The position numbers and the translations under genes were made by a program. From CAYSFW01 sp964620675 (GTDB lineage Bacteria > Pseudomonadota > Gammaproteobacteria > UWMA-0217), in contig CAZUJU010000001.1 of NCBI GenBank assembly GCA_964620675.1, forward strand, positions 114,236 to 178,235: a stretch of DNA of 64,000 bases. Direction: 5' to 3'. The notes below the pieces were generated by a model that did no database searches, was not told the DNA's origin, and worked only from the letters and a program-made list of their open reading frames with translations. Positions 7,760 through 17,163 of this stretch are shown in pieces. Positions within the stretch are counted from its first letter, which is position 1. Each line of letters starts with the position of its first letter.

Positions 7760-10177
7760 ATGAGCGCACAACCGAATTCCTACGACTCTTCTAGCATCAA
7801 GGTTCTTAAAGGTCTCGATGCAGTTCGTAAACGCCCGGGTATGTATATCGGCGATACGGACGACGGTACCGGCTTACACCACATGGTGTTCGAGGTTGTA
7901 GATAACGCAATCGATGAATCGCTAGCCGGGTACTGCAGTGAGATCATTGTAAAGATTCACCTGGATAACTCCGTTAGCGTTCTAGATAACGGGCGCGGCA
8001 TACCCGTCGATATCCATACTGAGGAAGGCCGTTCTGCAGCCGAAGTCATTATGACGATTCTGCACGCCGGCGGAAAATTTGACGACAACTCCTATAAGGT
8101 CTCGGGTGGCCTCCACGGAGTCGGAGTTTCGGTGGTCAACGCCCTATCAGAATTCTTGAATCTTACGATTTACCGCGATGGTAGAGTGTACAAACAAACC
8201 TACCATCTCGGGGTGCCGGAGGCGCCGATACAAAGTGTGGGTGAGACCACTAAACGTGGAACTCGCGTTCATTTTAAGCCGTCCACCGTAATTTTCGCTG
8301 ACACTGAGTACCATTACGATATTCTATCGAAGCGACTGCGCGAATTGTCATTCTTGAATTCTGGCGTACGCATTGTCCTGCGGGATGAGCGCTCGAATCG
8401 AGAAGATGAATTCGAATACCAAGGCGGCATTGTTGCGTTTGTTCAGTATCTCAATCAGAACAAGACACCTGTTCACCCTAACGTGCTTTACGTCAATACT
8501 GAACGCGACGGGATTGTGGTGGAAGCAGCGCTGCAATGGAACGATACCTATCAAGAGAATATCTTCTGCTTCACGAACAACATTCCGCAACGTGACGGCG
8601 GTACGCATTTGGCTGGCTTTCGTGCGGCACTGACCCGAACGCTAAATCAATATCTGGAACAGGAAGGGATCGCAAAAAAGCAAAAGGTAGCCACGAGCGG
8701 AGACGATACCCGAGAAGGTTTGACTGCCGTACTTTCCGTTAAGGTCCCTGACCCGAAGTTCTCGTCCCAAACCAAGGATAAACTCGTCTCGTCCGAAGTC
8801 AAAGGTGTCGTTGAGGCGGCGTTCTCAGAGCGTTTGCAGGAATTTCTGCTCGAAAATCCCCAAGAAGCGCGTGCCATAACCCTAAAAATTATCGAGGCCG
8901 CGCGAGCGCGCGAGGCTGCGCGTAAGGCACGAGAAATGACTCGGCGCAAGGGGGTGCTCGATATTGCAGGGCTGCCTGGTAAACTGGCCGACTGTCAGGA
9001 ACGCGATCCCAAAAACTCGGAAGTCTATCTGGTCGAGGGTGATTCCGCGGGCGGATCCGCAAAACAGGGGCGCGATCGCAGGACCCAAGCAATTTTGCCG
9101 TTAAAGGGAAAAATTTTGAACGTCGAACGCGCGCGGTTCGACAAGATGCTGTCCTCAGTCGAAGTTGGCACTTTGATCACGGCCTTGGGGTGTGGGATCG
9201 GTAAAGACGAGTTCGATCCCGATAAGCTACGCTACCACCGCGTAATCATCATGACCGACGCGGATGTCGATGGCTCTCACATTCGTACCTTGCTGTTGAC
9301 GTTTTTCTATCGACAAATGCCGATCCTGATCGAACGTGGACATATTTATATCGCTCAGCCACCATTGTATAAACTAAAAAAGGGAAAAACGGATATCTAC
9401 GTCAAGGACGATACGGAGCTCACCGAATACCTCACGGAAGTCGCACTCGACGGTGCCCAGCTGTTTTGTAATGAAGGGGCCTCGCCACTTGCGGCAGACG
9501 ATCTGCGGTCGCTCGCTGCTCAGTTCACGCTCGTTACGCGAAATATCCAAAGATATGTCCACCGATATCCTCTGGAGATACTTCTCGCGATGCGGTTTCT
9601 CCCCGCGCCAGCTTACCCCGAAGTGAATGATTCAAACGCTGTCGAAGCATGGTTCAAACAGTTGCTTGAGCGCGTGGCGGGGGCTGGCGGGAACCCTGTT
9701 CGCTACGATGTTACGGCGGCGCGAGCTGAAGAGGGCGGCGTCATCGTAAGATTGCAGCGTAGCGAGCATGGAACCGACGTCGAATTCATATTTAATGAGG
9801 ATTTCTTCGCGAGCGCGGATTTTCGTCTCGTTCAGGAGCTTGCCAATCGCTTGAACGGTCTACTCGGAAGCGGTGCTTATGTGCAGCGAGGCGAGCGTCG
9901 CAAATCCGTTACGGATCTCGGTGAGGTCGTCGGTTGGCTGGACGCGGAAGCACGACGCGGTATGAACGTGCAACGGTATAAAGGTCTCGGTGAGATGAAT
10001 CCTGACCAGTTATGGGATACCACGATGAATCCGGCTACGCGACGGCTCCTTCTGGTGAAGATCGAAGATGCCATCTCAGCGGATCGAATATTCACGACTT
10101 TAATGGGCGATCAGGTTGAACCGCGACGCGACTTTATAGAATCCAATGCCTTGAATGTCTCCTATCTCGACATTTAG
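7760..10177 (+). CDS. gyrB: DNA gyrase subunit B
   Basis: ATPase subunit of the type II topoisomerase that introduces negative supercoils. The 805-aa protein has the GHKL ATP-binding region (VVDNAIDESLAGYC; GGLHGVGVSVVNALS), the TOPRIM motif EGDSAGGSAKQGRDR with downstream DADVDG, and the C-terminal YKGLGEMNPDQLW that contacts GyrA. Length is that of the longer gammaproteobacterial GyrB with the insert in the TOPRIM domain. Start ATG at 7760. Confidence 0.98.
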   Translation: MSAQPNSYDSSSIKVLKGLDAVRKRPGMYIGDTDDGTGLHHMVFEVVDNAIDESLAGYCSEIIVKIHLDNSVSVLDNGRGIPVDIHTEEGRSAAEVIMTILHAGGKFDDNSYKVSGGLHGVGVSVVNALSEFLNLTIYRDGRVYKQTYHLGVPEAPIQSVGETTKRGTRVHFKPSTVIFADTEYHYDILSKRLRELSFLNSGVRIVLRDERSNREDEFEYQGGIVAFVQYLNQNKTPVHPNVLYVNTERDGIVVEAALQWNDTYQENIFCFTNNIPQRDGGTHLAGFRAALTRTLNQYLEQEGIAKKQKVATSGDDTREGLTAVLSVKVPDPKFSSQTKDKLVSSEVKGVVEAAFSERLQEFLLENPQEARAITLKIIEAARAREAARKAREMTRRKGVLDIAGLPGKLADCQERDPKNSEVYLVEGDSAGGSAKQGRDRRTQAILPLKGKILNVERARFDKMLSSVEVGTLITALGCGIGKDEFDPDKLRYHRVIIMTDADVDGSHIRTLLLTFFYRQMPILIERGHIYIAQPPLYKLKKGKTDIYVKDDTELTEYLTEVALDGAQLFCNEGASPLAADDLRSLAAQFTLVTRNIQRYVHRYPLEILLAMRFLPAPAYPEVNDSNAVEAWFKQLLERVAGAGGNPVRYDVTAARAEEGGVIVRLQRSEHGTDVEFIFNEDFFASADFRLVQELANRLNGLLGSGAYVQRGERRKSVTDLGEVVGWLDAEARRGMNVQRYKGLGEMNPDQLWDTTMNPATRRLLLVKIEDAISADRIFTTLMGDQVEPRRDFIESNALNVSYLDI

Positions 10178-10345
10178 GATAACGGTCGGTGATGTCAAGC
10201 GTTCTGATCGCGCAGCGCGCACGAGGTGGGGCAGGGTATTGACGCGTACCGAGAGGGCTGGCTCGAATGTCCAGCGCTTGCGTATGGTAAGAATCGCGCG
10301 CGCTCCGAATAGCCCGTTTCGGCTGGAGAATTGATTTCTGAAACG

Positions 10346-12379
10346 ATGCCTATGAATCCTTTATTGACTGATCTACCTTTGCCCGCGTTCGAGTCTATCG
10401 ACGCGAAGCACGTCGAAACCGCAATTGATTACATACTCGAAGAGAATCAACTTCGCCTGTGTCAATTGCTGCAACAGTCGCGCTTTACCTGGGATAACCT
10501 GATCGTACCGATCGATCAGCTCGAACATCGTCTTGCGCGCGTTTGGTCCTCGGTACGCCACTTGAATTCCGTCAGAGGTAGTGATGAACTCCGCGATGCC
10601 TATAATCGATGCCTGCCAAAACTGACGGATTACGCGACCGCAATGGCGCATAATCAAGCGCTCTACGAAGCCTATCGAGCCATCGAAGCCTCGCCGGAGC
10701 ACCGCGTCGCAACACGCGCACAACGGCGCGTTCTCGAACTCGCCTTGCGTGATTTTCACTTGATGGGGATTGATCTTAACGAAGACGCAAAAAATCGTTT
10801 TAAGACCATCAATGCGCGCCTATCAGAAATCACCGCGCAGTTTTCCGATAACGTCATCGATGCGACCCAGAGTTGGGCGCTGTCCGTCGCACCCGAGACG
10901 CTCGGTAGCGTTCCCGAGACAGTCATTGCACTACTCGAACAAATGGGACGATCGAGGGATCATGAGGGACTTATCATCACGCTTGATTTTCCAGTCTACC
11001 AAGCGGTCATGACCCACGTTGAAAATCGATCGTTACGTGAAACTGTCTATCGGGCCTTTGTGACCCGCGCGTCGGAGCACTTTGATGATCCAAAATGGGA
11101 TAATCGACCGCTGATTGAAGAGATCATGGCGTTACGCCATGAGTTGGCTCGACTGCTAGGCTTCGCAAACTACGCCGCCTACTCGTTGGCCAGGAAAATG
11201 GCCGAAGAATCAAGTCAAGTATTTGATTTTATTAATAATTTAAACGAAAAGGCACGTCCGGCAGCGAGCCAGGAAAAGGCGGAACTCGAACAGTTTGCGC
11301 GGACCTGCCTCGGGTACGATTGCGCGTTAGAACCGTGGGATATTTCGTTCGTGACCGAAAAGCTCAAGCAATCGCGGTTCAACCTCTCACAGGAGGCGCT
11401 TAAGCCCTATTTTCCGGTGGAACGAGTGCTCGAAGGAGTCTTCGATCTTCTCAACAAACTGTTCGGTCTCAAGATTACCCGAAATGACGATGCTGAAACC
11501 TGGCACCCGGACGTTCGGTTCTACGACGTACAAGACCAGACGGGCGCGTTGCGCGGACAGTTTTTTCTTGACCTCTATGCACGCCCTAGGAAGCGTGGCG
11601 GTGCCTGGATGGATGTCTGTGTAGGCAGAATGCGCACCGAGAACGTGCTGGTAACACCCGTCGCCTACCTGACATGCAACGCAACGCCACCACTCGAAGG
11701 TACGCCCGCGTTGCTCACTCATGATGAAGTGACTACCTTGTTGCATGAGTTTGGTCACGTCTTGCATCACTTGCTGACCCAAATCGATCACCCCGGCATC
11801 GCCGGAATCAATGGCGTTGAATGGGATGCGGTCGAACTGCCGAGTCAATGGATGGAGAACTGGTGTTGGCACCGCGCCGGTCTCGATCTGCTTTCTGGCC
11901 ATTTCGAAACCGGGGAGCCATTGCCCGAATCGATGCTAGAGTCAATTCGGGCCGTGAAACAGTTCCAGGCCGGTATGCAAATCGTGCGGCAACTCGAATT
12001 TGCACTGTTTGATTTTCGCATGCACCACGAATTCGATCCAAATAAAGGCTCGCGCCTCGAAGATATCCTAGACGCCGTTCGCGCCGAAGTCGCAGTGATC
12101 ATCCCGCCGCGCTACAATCGATTCGCCAACGCCTTCACCCATATTTTCAGCGGAGGCTATGCGGCCGGCTATTATTCCTACAAATGGGCGGAAGTGCTGT
12201 CTGCAGATGCGTTTGCGATATTCGTCGAAACCGGCTATTTCGAACCCGGCGTGGGCCAGTCATTTCTGCGTGAGATCCTTGAAACCGGCGCGTTACGTCC
12301 TGCGATGGAGCATTACCTGGCGTTTGCCGGCCGCCCACCGGAAATATCGGCATTACTCAGCGACGTCGGAATTCACTAG
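10346..12379 (+). CDS. prlC: oligopeptidase A (M3 metallopeptidase)
   Basis: Cytoplasmic zinc peptidase that degrades signal peptides and other short peptides. The HEFGH zinc motif is at about residues 467-471, with a downstream glutamate in the NGVEWDAVELPSQWMEN block. The N-terminus (MPMNPLLTDLPLPAFESI) aligns with E. coli PrlC (MTNPLLTPFELPPF), so ATG 10346 (or 10352) is preferred over the in-frame TTG at 10331. Length of 677 aa fits the family. A 168-bp non-coding spacer separates it from gyrB. It is 17 bp from xth. Confidence 0.95.
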   Translation: MPMNPLLTDLPLPAFESIDAKHVETAIDYILEENQLRLCQLLQQSRFTWDNLIVPIDQLEHRLARVWSSVRHLNSVRGSDELRDAYNRCLPKLTDYATAMAHNQALYEAYRAIEASPEHRVATRAQRRVLELALRDFHLMGIDLNEDAKNRFKTINARLSEITAQFSDNVIDATQSWALSVAPETLGSVPETVIALLEQMGRSRDHEGLIITLDFPVYQAVMTHVENRSLRETVYRAFVTRASEHFDDPKWDNRPLIEEIMALRHELARLLGFANYAAYSLARKMAEESSQVFDFINNLNEKARPAASQEKAELEQFARTCLGYDCALEPWDISFVTEKLKQSRFNLSQEALKPYFPVERVLEGVFDLLNKLFGLKITRNDDAETWHPDVRFYDVQDQTGALRGQFFLDLYARPRKRGGAWMDVCVGRMRTENVLVTPVAYLTCNATPPLEGTPALLTHDEVTTLLHEFGHVLHHLLTQIDHPGIAGINGVEWDAVELPSQWMENWCWHRAGLDLLSGHFETGEPLPESMLESIRAVKQFQAGMQIVRQLEFALFDFRMHHEFDPNKGSRLEDILDAVRAEVAVIIPPRYNRFANAFTHIFSGGYAAGYYSYKWAEVLSADAFAIFVETGYFEPGVGQSFLREILETGALRPAMEHYLAFAGRPPEISALLSDVGIH

Positions 12380-12396
12380 CACAATCAGGGTTCAAT

Positions 12397-13164
12397 ATGA
12401 AAATCGCCACCTGGAATGTGAATTCGCTTAAGGTGCGGCTGCCCCAGGTTCTCGCCTGGCTCGAAACCGCCCAACCCGATGTCTTGGGAATCCAGGAGAC
12501 CAAACTACCCAACGATCTTTTTCCGCACGACGAACTCCAAGCGGCCGGCTACCACAGCATCTGTAACGGACAGAAGACCTACAACGGCGTTGCGCTGTTG
12601 TCCCGATCAGTGCCTACCGAGGTAGTGACGGATCTCCCCGACTACGAAGATCCGCAACGACGCATCCTGGCGGCGACGATCAATAACACCCGGATATTGA
12701 ACCTATACGTCGTGAACGGACAGGAAATCAGCTCCGACAAATATCAATACAAACTGCGTTGGCTCGAGGCGGTAACCCAATTTATCACCGAGGACCGAGC
12801 CCGTTACGCGCGCTATGTCGTTCTGGGAGATTTCAATATCGCACCCGATGACCGCGACGTATACGATCCGGAGTCCTGGCGCGGACGCGTCCTGTGTTCC
12901 GTTCCGGAACGGGAGGCCTACGAAAAAATCCTAACGCTAGGATTTGAGGATGCTTTCCGGTTGTTTGACCAACCGCCAGCACAATATTCTTGGTGGGATT
13001 ATCGCGCGGCAGGCTTTCGCCGCAACGCCGGCTTGCGGATCGATCTGATCCTCGTCAGTCGCGCAATGGCGACGCAATGCCGGGCAAGCTGCATTGATCG
13101 CGAGCCACGGAAATGGGAACGACCATCAGACCATGCGCCCGTCATTGTGGAGTTCAACCCTTGA
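12397..13164 (+). CDS. xth: exodeoxyribonuclease III (AP endonuclease)
   Basis: Class II AP endonuclease and 3'-5' exonuclease for base-excision repair. The EEP-fold motifs are visible: MKIATWNVNSLKVRLPQVL at the N-terminus, the catalytic Glu in GIQETKLP, LGDFNIAPDDRDVYDP carrying the Asp/Asn pair, and the C-terminal SDHAPV with the catalytic His. Length of 255 aa is usual. Its stop codon TGA (13162-13164) lies inside the 5-bp target duplication of a MITE-like element that begins at 13166, so the gene ends at the insertion point without losing residues. Confidence 0.96.
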   Translation: MKIATWNVNSLKVRLPQVLAWLETAQPDVLGIQETKLPNDLFPHDELQAAGYHSICNGQKTYNGVALLSRSVPTEVVTDLPDYEDPQRRILAATINNTRILNLYVVNGQEISSDKYQYKLRWLEAVTQFITEDRARYARYVVLGDFNIAPDDRDVYDPESWRGRVLCSVPEREAYEKILTLGFEDAFRLFDQPPAQYSWWDYRAAGFRRNAGLRIDLILVSRAMATQCRASCIDREPRKWERPSDHAPVIVEFNP

Positions 13165-13165
13165 A
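13161..13165. repeat. target-site duplication TTGAA (left of MITE copy 1)
   Basis: TTGAA immediately precedes the element and is repeated at 13474-13478 immediately after it. The left copy carries the xth stop TGA; the right copy carries the ubiD start TTG. Confidence 0.8.
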
Positions 13166-13473
13166 CCTAGATTCCTCGGTTGACCGCTCGTTTGAGAACG
13201 TAATGGGCTGTATTCGCGACAATACTGTGGTTTATTCGGGTTCACCTTCCGGGTGCACGCGCTACGTGCCCGAGTGCACGGCCTTCGGGGCGCATGGCTG
13301 CGTTGCAACTCCTTGGAATGGAACAACCATTCCGCGTCGTTGCGCGTTGCGAACACCCTCCTTGGCGTTCGCCCTTCGGGCCAGCCTGCGGCGGTCCAAA
13401 TCCGCTCCCGGCGGATTTGTTCCCTGCACCCCGAATACCGCCCGCTAGGGCACGTCCAACCGAGGATTCTAGG
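13166..13473 (+). mobile_element. MITE-like element, copy 1 (308 bp)
   Basis: Non-coding element bounded by terminal inverted repeats: CCTAGATTCCTCGGTTG at the left end, and at the right end the complement of CCTAGAATCCTCGGTTG (16 of 17 matching). It is flanked by 5-bp direct repeats (TTGAA). The interior is shared with 50357-50592 in opposite orientation, including a perfect GGAATGG/CCATTCC hairpin. Copy 1 has about 70 bp of extra internal sequence (about 13350-13421) with its own hairpin (AAATCCGC/GCGGATTT). The ends resemble those of ISEcp1 (CCTAGATTC...), an IS1380-family element that makes 5-bp duplications. No transposase is encoded. Confidence 0.85.
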
Positions 13474-14937
13474 TTGAAATATCGTGATTTGCGCGAGTTC
13501 GTGGCCGCACTGGAATCCCAGGGTGAGTTGAAGCGAATCCGCGCCGAAGTCGATCCCAAGCTAGAGATGACGGAACTCTGTGATCGCGTTATCCGACGCG
13601 AAGGACCGGCATTGCTGTTCGAGCGCCCTAAAGGCCATTCGATCCCGGTGTTGGCAAATCTGTTTGGAACGCCGCACCGCGTCGCGCTTGGTATGGGTGC
13701 CGTTGATATCGATGCACTGCGCGAGGTCGGGCGATTGCTCGCATTTCTCAAGGAGCCTGATCCGCCCAAGGGTCTCAGAGAAGCCTGGCGTGCATTGCCA
13801 ATCTTCAAAAAAGTTCTCGACATGGCGCCCAAGCAGGTCAAAGACGGTCCATGTCAGACCTGTGATATCGCCGCCGATCAGGTTGACCTGAGCCAGTTTC
13901 CAATCCAGACCTGCTGGCCAGACGACGCCGGGCCGCTGATCACCTGGGGCCTCGTGATCACACGGGGACCCAATAAATCCCGCCAGAACATGGGAATCTA
14001 TCGCCAGCAGGTCATCGGACGCAACCGCGTCATCATGCGATGGTTGGCTCATCGCGGAGGCGCGCTGGACTACCGCGAGTGGTGCGAGCAACGACCGCGG
14101 GATCCCTTTCCGGTCGCCGTCGCTTTGGGAGCCGATCCAGCGACGACGCTCGCCGCCGTTACGCCCGTGCCCGATACGCTATCGGAACACGCATTTGCGG
14201 GATTATTGCGCGGGGGTCGAACCGAACTGACCCAGGCGAGACTAAGCGAGCTATTGATCCCGGCGACCGCGGAAATCATTCTCGAGGGATTTATCTATCC
14301 CGACGATATCGCGCCGGAGGGGCCATTCGGCGACCATACCGGGTATTACAATGAGGTTGATCGATTTCCAGTCCTGACCATCGAACGCATCACGCATCGG
14401 CGCGATCCGATCTATCACACCACCTACACCGGTCGTCCGCCCGACGAACCCGCTATCCTCGGCGTAGCGCTTAATGAACTGTTCGTTCCGCTGTTACAGA
14501 AGCAGTACCCGGAGGTGGTCGACTTTTATCTACCTCCTGAGGGTTGCTCCTACCGACTCGCGGTCGTCGCGATGAAAAAGCAATACGCCGGGCACGCCAA
14601 GCGCGTCATGATGGGCGTGTGGAGCTTTCTCCGTCAGTTCATGTATACCAAATATGTGATTGTCGTCGACGAAGATATCAACATTCGCGATTGGAAAGAC
14701 GTCATCTGGGCTATTACGACGCGAATGGACCCGATACGCGACACGCTACTGGTAGAAAATACGCCGATTGACTACCTCGATTTCGCGTCCCCGGTGTCGG
14801 GTTTGGGCTCAAAAATGGGTCTCGACGCGACCAACAAATGGCCTGGTGAAACTCAGCGCGAGTGGGGCCGCGCGATCTCGATGCGTGACGACGTCAAGCA
14901 TCGCATCGATCAGCTCTGGCATGAACTCGATCTCTAG
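13474..14937 (+). CDS. ubiD: 4-hydroxy-3-polyprenylbenzoate decarboxylase UbiD
   Basis: prFMN-dependent decarboxylase of ubiquinone synthesis (with UbiX). The body is clear: KYRDLREFVAALESQGELK, NLFGTPHRVALGMG, LLAFLKEPDPPKGLREA, and the active-site segment EGPFGDHTGYYNEV. Alignment with E. coli UbiD (MKYNDLRDFL) places the start at TTG 13474, giving 487 aa. This start lies exactly in the right-hand target duplication of MITE copy 1. The frame stays open upstream into the element (ATG at 13294), which would add about 60 unrelated residues; that extension is not part of the family and is rejected. The true translation start after the insertion is uncertain. Confidence 0.93.
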   Translation: MKYRDLREFVAALESQGELKRIRAEVDPKLEMTELCDRVIRREGPALLFERPKGHSIPVLANLFGTPHRVALGMGAVDIDALREVGRLLAFLKEPDPPKGLREAWRALPIFKKVLDMAPKQVKDGPCQTCDIAADQVDLSQFPIQTCWPDDAGPLITWGLVITRGPNKSRQNMGIYRQQVIGRNRVIMRWLAHRGGALDYREWCEQRPRDPFPVAVALGADPATTLAAVTPVPDTLSEHAFAGLLRGGRTELTQARLSELLIPATAEIILEGFIYPDDIAPEGPFGDHTGYYNEVDRFPVLTIERITHRRDPIYHTTYTGRPPDEPAILGVALNELFVPLLQKQYPEVVDFYLPPEGCSYRLAVVAMKKQYAGHAKRVMMGVWSFLRQFMYTKYVIVVDEDINIRDWKDVIWAITTRMDPIRDTLLVENTPIDYLDFASPVSGLGSKMGLDATNKWPGETQREWGRAISMRDDVKHRIDQLWHELDL

Positions 14938-14970
14938 GCGTAGCCTTGTCACGCAACTCCAGGCGCGCGC

Positions 14971-15399
14971 ATGGAGTTGATTGCGACGCTGTGGCAAATT
15001 GCTCAGCCATGGCTGTTTTGGCTGGGTGGGCTCTCGGCAATCACCTTTATCGCGTCGGTGGTGTTGATCCCCTGGTTGGTCATCGGCCTGCCGACGGACT
15101 ATTTTGCGGATCGCCAAAGCCATTTGAGCCGGATGCACCGGCAACACCCGACGCGTTACCAGCTGATCAAGATAGCCAAAAATGCATTGGCCACTCTCTT
15201 GATACTCGCTGGGATACTGATGCTCGTGCTGCCTGGCCAGGGATTATTGACAATTCTCATCGGTATTTCGATCTCGGACTTCCCCGGAAAGTATCGCCTC
15301 GAACGCCGCTTGGTACGGCAGCCGGGTATCTTTCGGGCACTCAACTGGATTCGTGAACGTTACCACAAGCCGCCTTTGTGGTATCCTGAGTCTAAATGA
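14971..15399 (+). CDS. small inner-membrane protein, PGPGW-type
   Basis: A 142-aa protein with two clear hydrophobic segments (about residues 13-40 and 70-95). The second is followed by LPGQGLLTILIGISISDFPGKYRLERRL, which resembles the PGPGW motif family of uncharacterised transmembrane proteins. Function unknown. Start ATG at 14971. It overlaps the next lipoprotein gene by 4 bp (ATGA), so the two are probably co-translated. Confidence 0.75.
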   Translation: MELIATLWQIAQPWLFWLGGLSAITFIASVVLIPWLVIGLPTDYFADRQSHLSRMHRQHPTRYQLIKIAKNALATLLILAGILMLVLPGQGLLTILIGISISDFPGKYRLERRLVRQPGIFRALNWIRERYHKPPLWYPESK

Positions 15400-15887
15400 A
15401 GCTACGTCTCGCAAGTATCGGAATTATCACAGTTATCCTAGCGCTATCCGTGGGCGGTTGCGCACGCGGCCCAATCCGCGGCGATGAGCCACCCGCCGTT
15501 TCGTATTGGCGCGGAGGCCTCAACGTCGACCAAGCGCTGATCGCACATTACACGCGGTGGCAAGGGGTTCCGCATCGCTTAGGTGGGGGTGATCGCAGCG
15601 GAATCGATTGCTCCGGATTCGTTCAGCGCACTTATCAGGAACTTTTCAACTTTAAGCTACCACGCACCGCGCGCGACCAACGTGGCATCGGTAAGCCGGT
15701 AAAAATGGCAAATCTGCGCGCGGGGGATCTCATCTTTTTCGAAGGCGTATTTGCCCCTCACCACGTCGGTATTTACCTGGGGGATGGAACCTTCGTCCAT
15801 GTTTCATCGAGCAAAGGCGTGACGCGTACGGCGCTCGACGATCGGTACTGGCAACGCTACATCAAAGGCGCGAAGCGCGTCATTTAG
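15396..15887 (+). CDS. NlpC/P60-family lipoprotein (peptidoglycan endopeptidase)
   Basis: A 163-aa predicted lipoprotein with lipobox SVGGC (Cys22), followed by a papain-like NlpC/P60 domain. The catalytic Cys is in GIDCSGFV (Cys72), the His in HHVGIYLG (about His123), and a third polar residue in FVHVSSS. It probably cleaves the D-iGlu-mDAP bond of murein stem peptides, as Spr/MepS or NlpC do. It overlaps the upstream membrane protein gene by 4 bp and is convergent with hemY. Confidence 0.88.
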   Translation: MKLRLASIGIITVILALSVGGCARGPIRGDEPPAVSYWRGGLNVDQALIAHYTRWQGVPHRLGGGDRSGIDCSGFVQRTYQELFNFKLPRTARDQRGIGKPVKMANLRAGDLIFFEGVFAPHHVGIYLGDGTFVHVSSSKGVTRTALDDRYWQRYIKGAKRVI

Positions 15888-15912
15888 CGACCAAGTCGCC
15901 TTTTACCGCACT

Positions 15913-17163
15913 CTACCGACTGCTCAATCCGCTCGCGCCGCTTTCGTCCACCACATCAGGTTCAAAACCCCTGTTGCGCAGACGGCTGGCGAGATATTGA
16001 AATCCTTCTTTGTAAATCGTTTCCGCTTCGGAATGTTCTTGGAGCCGCTCGTGTAATTGCGCCAGCGCTTCAAAGGTTGAAGGCAGCGGTTTGGCTTGTA
16101 AGCTCTCGCGTAACAGGCTTCTGGCTTTTCCCCATAACGCCGCTTGGGCGTTGACTCGCCCCGCCGCGGCCAGGAGTTCGGGGGTGCGTGGCTGCTCGCG
16201 CATCCAGGTATCCACGTAGCGCAACGACTCATGTGGCACGGGATGCTTCAATTCGCCGTAGGCGAGCAGCAAGGCTTCGTTCCACTGCTGATTGAGCGCG
16301 GTTCTGAGCACCCGCTCAGCGTCGGCGTGCTGGTTCAGGTCGGCCAGAGCTTGCGCATACTGCCGAATCAGCGACGGATGATTGCGCTGGGCACGGCTAA
16401 GTTGCTTCCAGAGCTTGTTGAGCTCGTCTTTATCGCCTTGTCTAACAAATTGCGCCATGAGCGCAGCCAGCACATCCGCCTCGATGCGCGCTAATTCAGC
16501 CGGCTCCAGGATCGACCGCTTACGCAGCTCGGGTAACAGATCGCGGAGGTTGTTCCAATCTTTAAGGCGATAAAATATCCGTGCCAGTTGTTTACGGATG
16601 AGGGGATGTTTACGGTCGAGCTCGCCGAGAAGACGCAGCGTCGCGAGCGCTTCTTCGTTCTGTCCCTGCCGTGCCTGTAGCTCGGCTTGGGCGAGTCCAA
16701 CGGCGATACGGGCCTTAGGGTCGGCCGCACTTGCCGCCCGTAAATACTCGTCACGGCGCTCCGGTGCGTGTTGACGTTGCGCGACATGCGCTGCCGCCAG
16801 ATAGTTGAGTACCGGGACGTCGCTTCCCGGCGCCGAACCGACCAGCAGCTTCTCTGCTCGCGCCCACCGCCCTTCCGCCATCTCGATCAGTCCTTTGAGA
16901 AACGTCTTTCGCGCTCGCGCGCAACGACGCCGTGCGCTGAACGCACGAACCTCACGCGGCGACCCCCACGCCTTACCGAGCAACCGCAGTAGCAGATAAA
17001 GCGCCGTCAATACGAGTAGCATGACCACTAGAAAGTCGACCAGCGGCAGTTCAACGCTGGTACGCCCGTAACTGAACAGCAAGTAACCCGGTTGATTGAC
17101 CGCAAGGTGCGCGAGCAGCGCCGAAGCCAACAGCACCGCGACGAGCAGCAGCAGCAATTTCAT
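15913..17163 (-). CDS. hemY: HemY-type TPR membrane protein
   Basis: A 416-aa protein with two N-terminal transmembrane segments (about residues 1-20 and 42-65) followed by TPR-like helical repeats. It matches the proteobacterial HemY N-terminal family (not the Bacillus protoporphyrinogen oxidase of the same name). Its precise role in tetrapyrrole metabolism is not established. It overlaps hemX by 4 bp and is last in the leftward hemC-hemD-hemX-hemY operon. Confidence 0.9.
   Translation of the reverse strand: MKLLLLLVAVLLASALLAHLAVNQPGYLLFSYGRTSVELPLVDFLVVMLLVLTALYLLLRLLGKAWGSPREVRAFSARRRCARARKTFLKGLIEMAEGRWARAEKLLVGSAPGSDVPVLNYLAAAHVAQRQHAPERRDEYLRAASAADPKARIAVGLAQAELQARQGQNEEALATLRLLGELDRKHPLIRKQLARIFYRLKDWNNLRDLLPELRKRSILEPAELARIEADVLAALMAQFVRQGDKDELNKLWKQLSRAQRNHPSLIRQYAQALADLNQHADAERVLRTALNQQWNEALLLAYGELKHPVPHESLRYVDTWMREQPRTPELLAAAGRVNAQAALWGKARSLLRESLQAKPLPSTFEALAQLHERLQEHSEAETIYKEGFQYLASRLRNRGFEPDVVDESGASGLSSR

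Noticed and set aside
13126..13356. Small protein-coding frames repeated at 13126-13356 and 50234-50620
   Set aside because: The similar translations (for example AEWLFHSKELQRSH) arise because the DNA itself is a repeated non-coding element; frames are not conserved at their ends and there is no start context.
13294..13473. N-terminal extension of UbiD
   Set aside because: The translated segment is MITE sequence and absent from the UbiD family; the true start aligns with the TTG at 13474.
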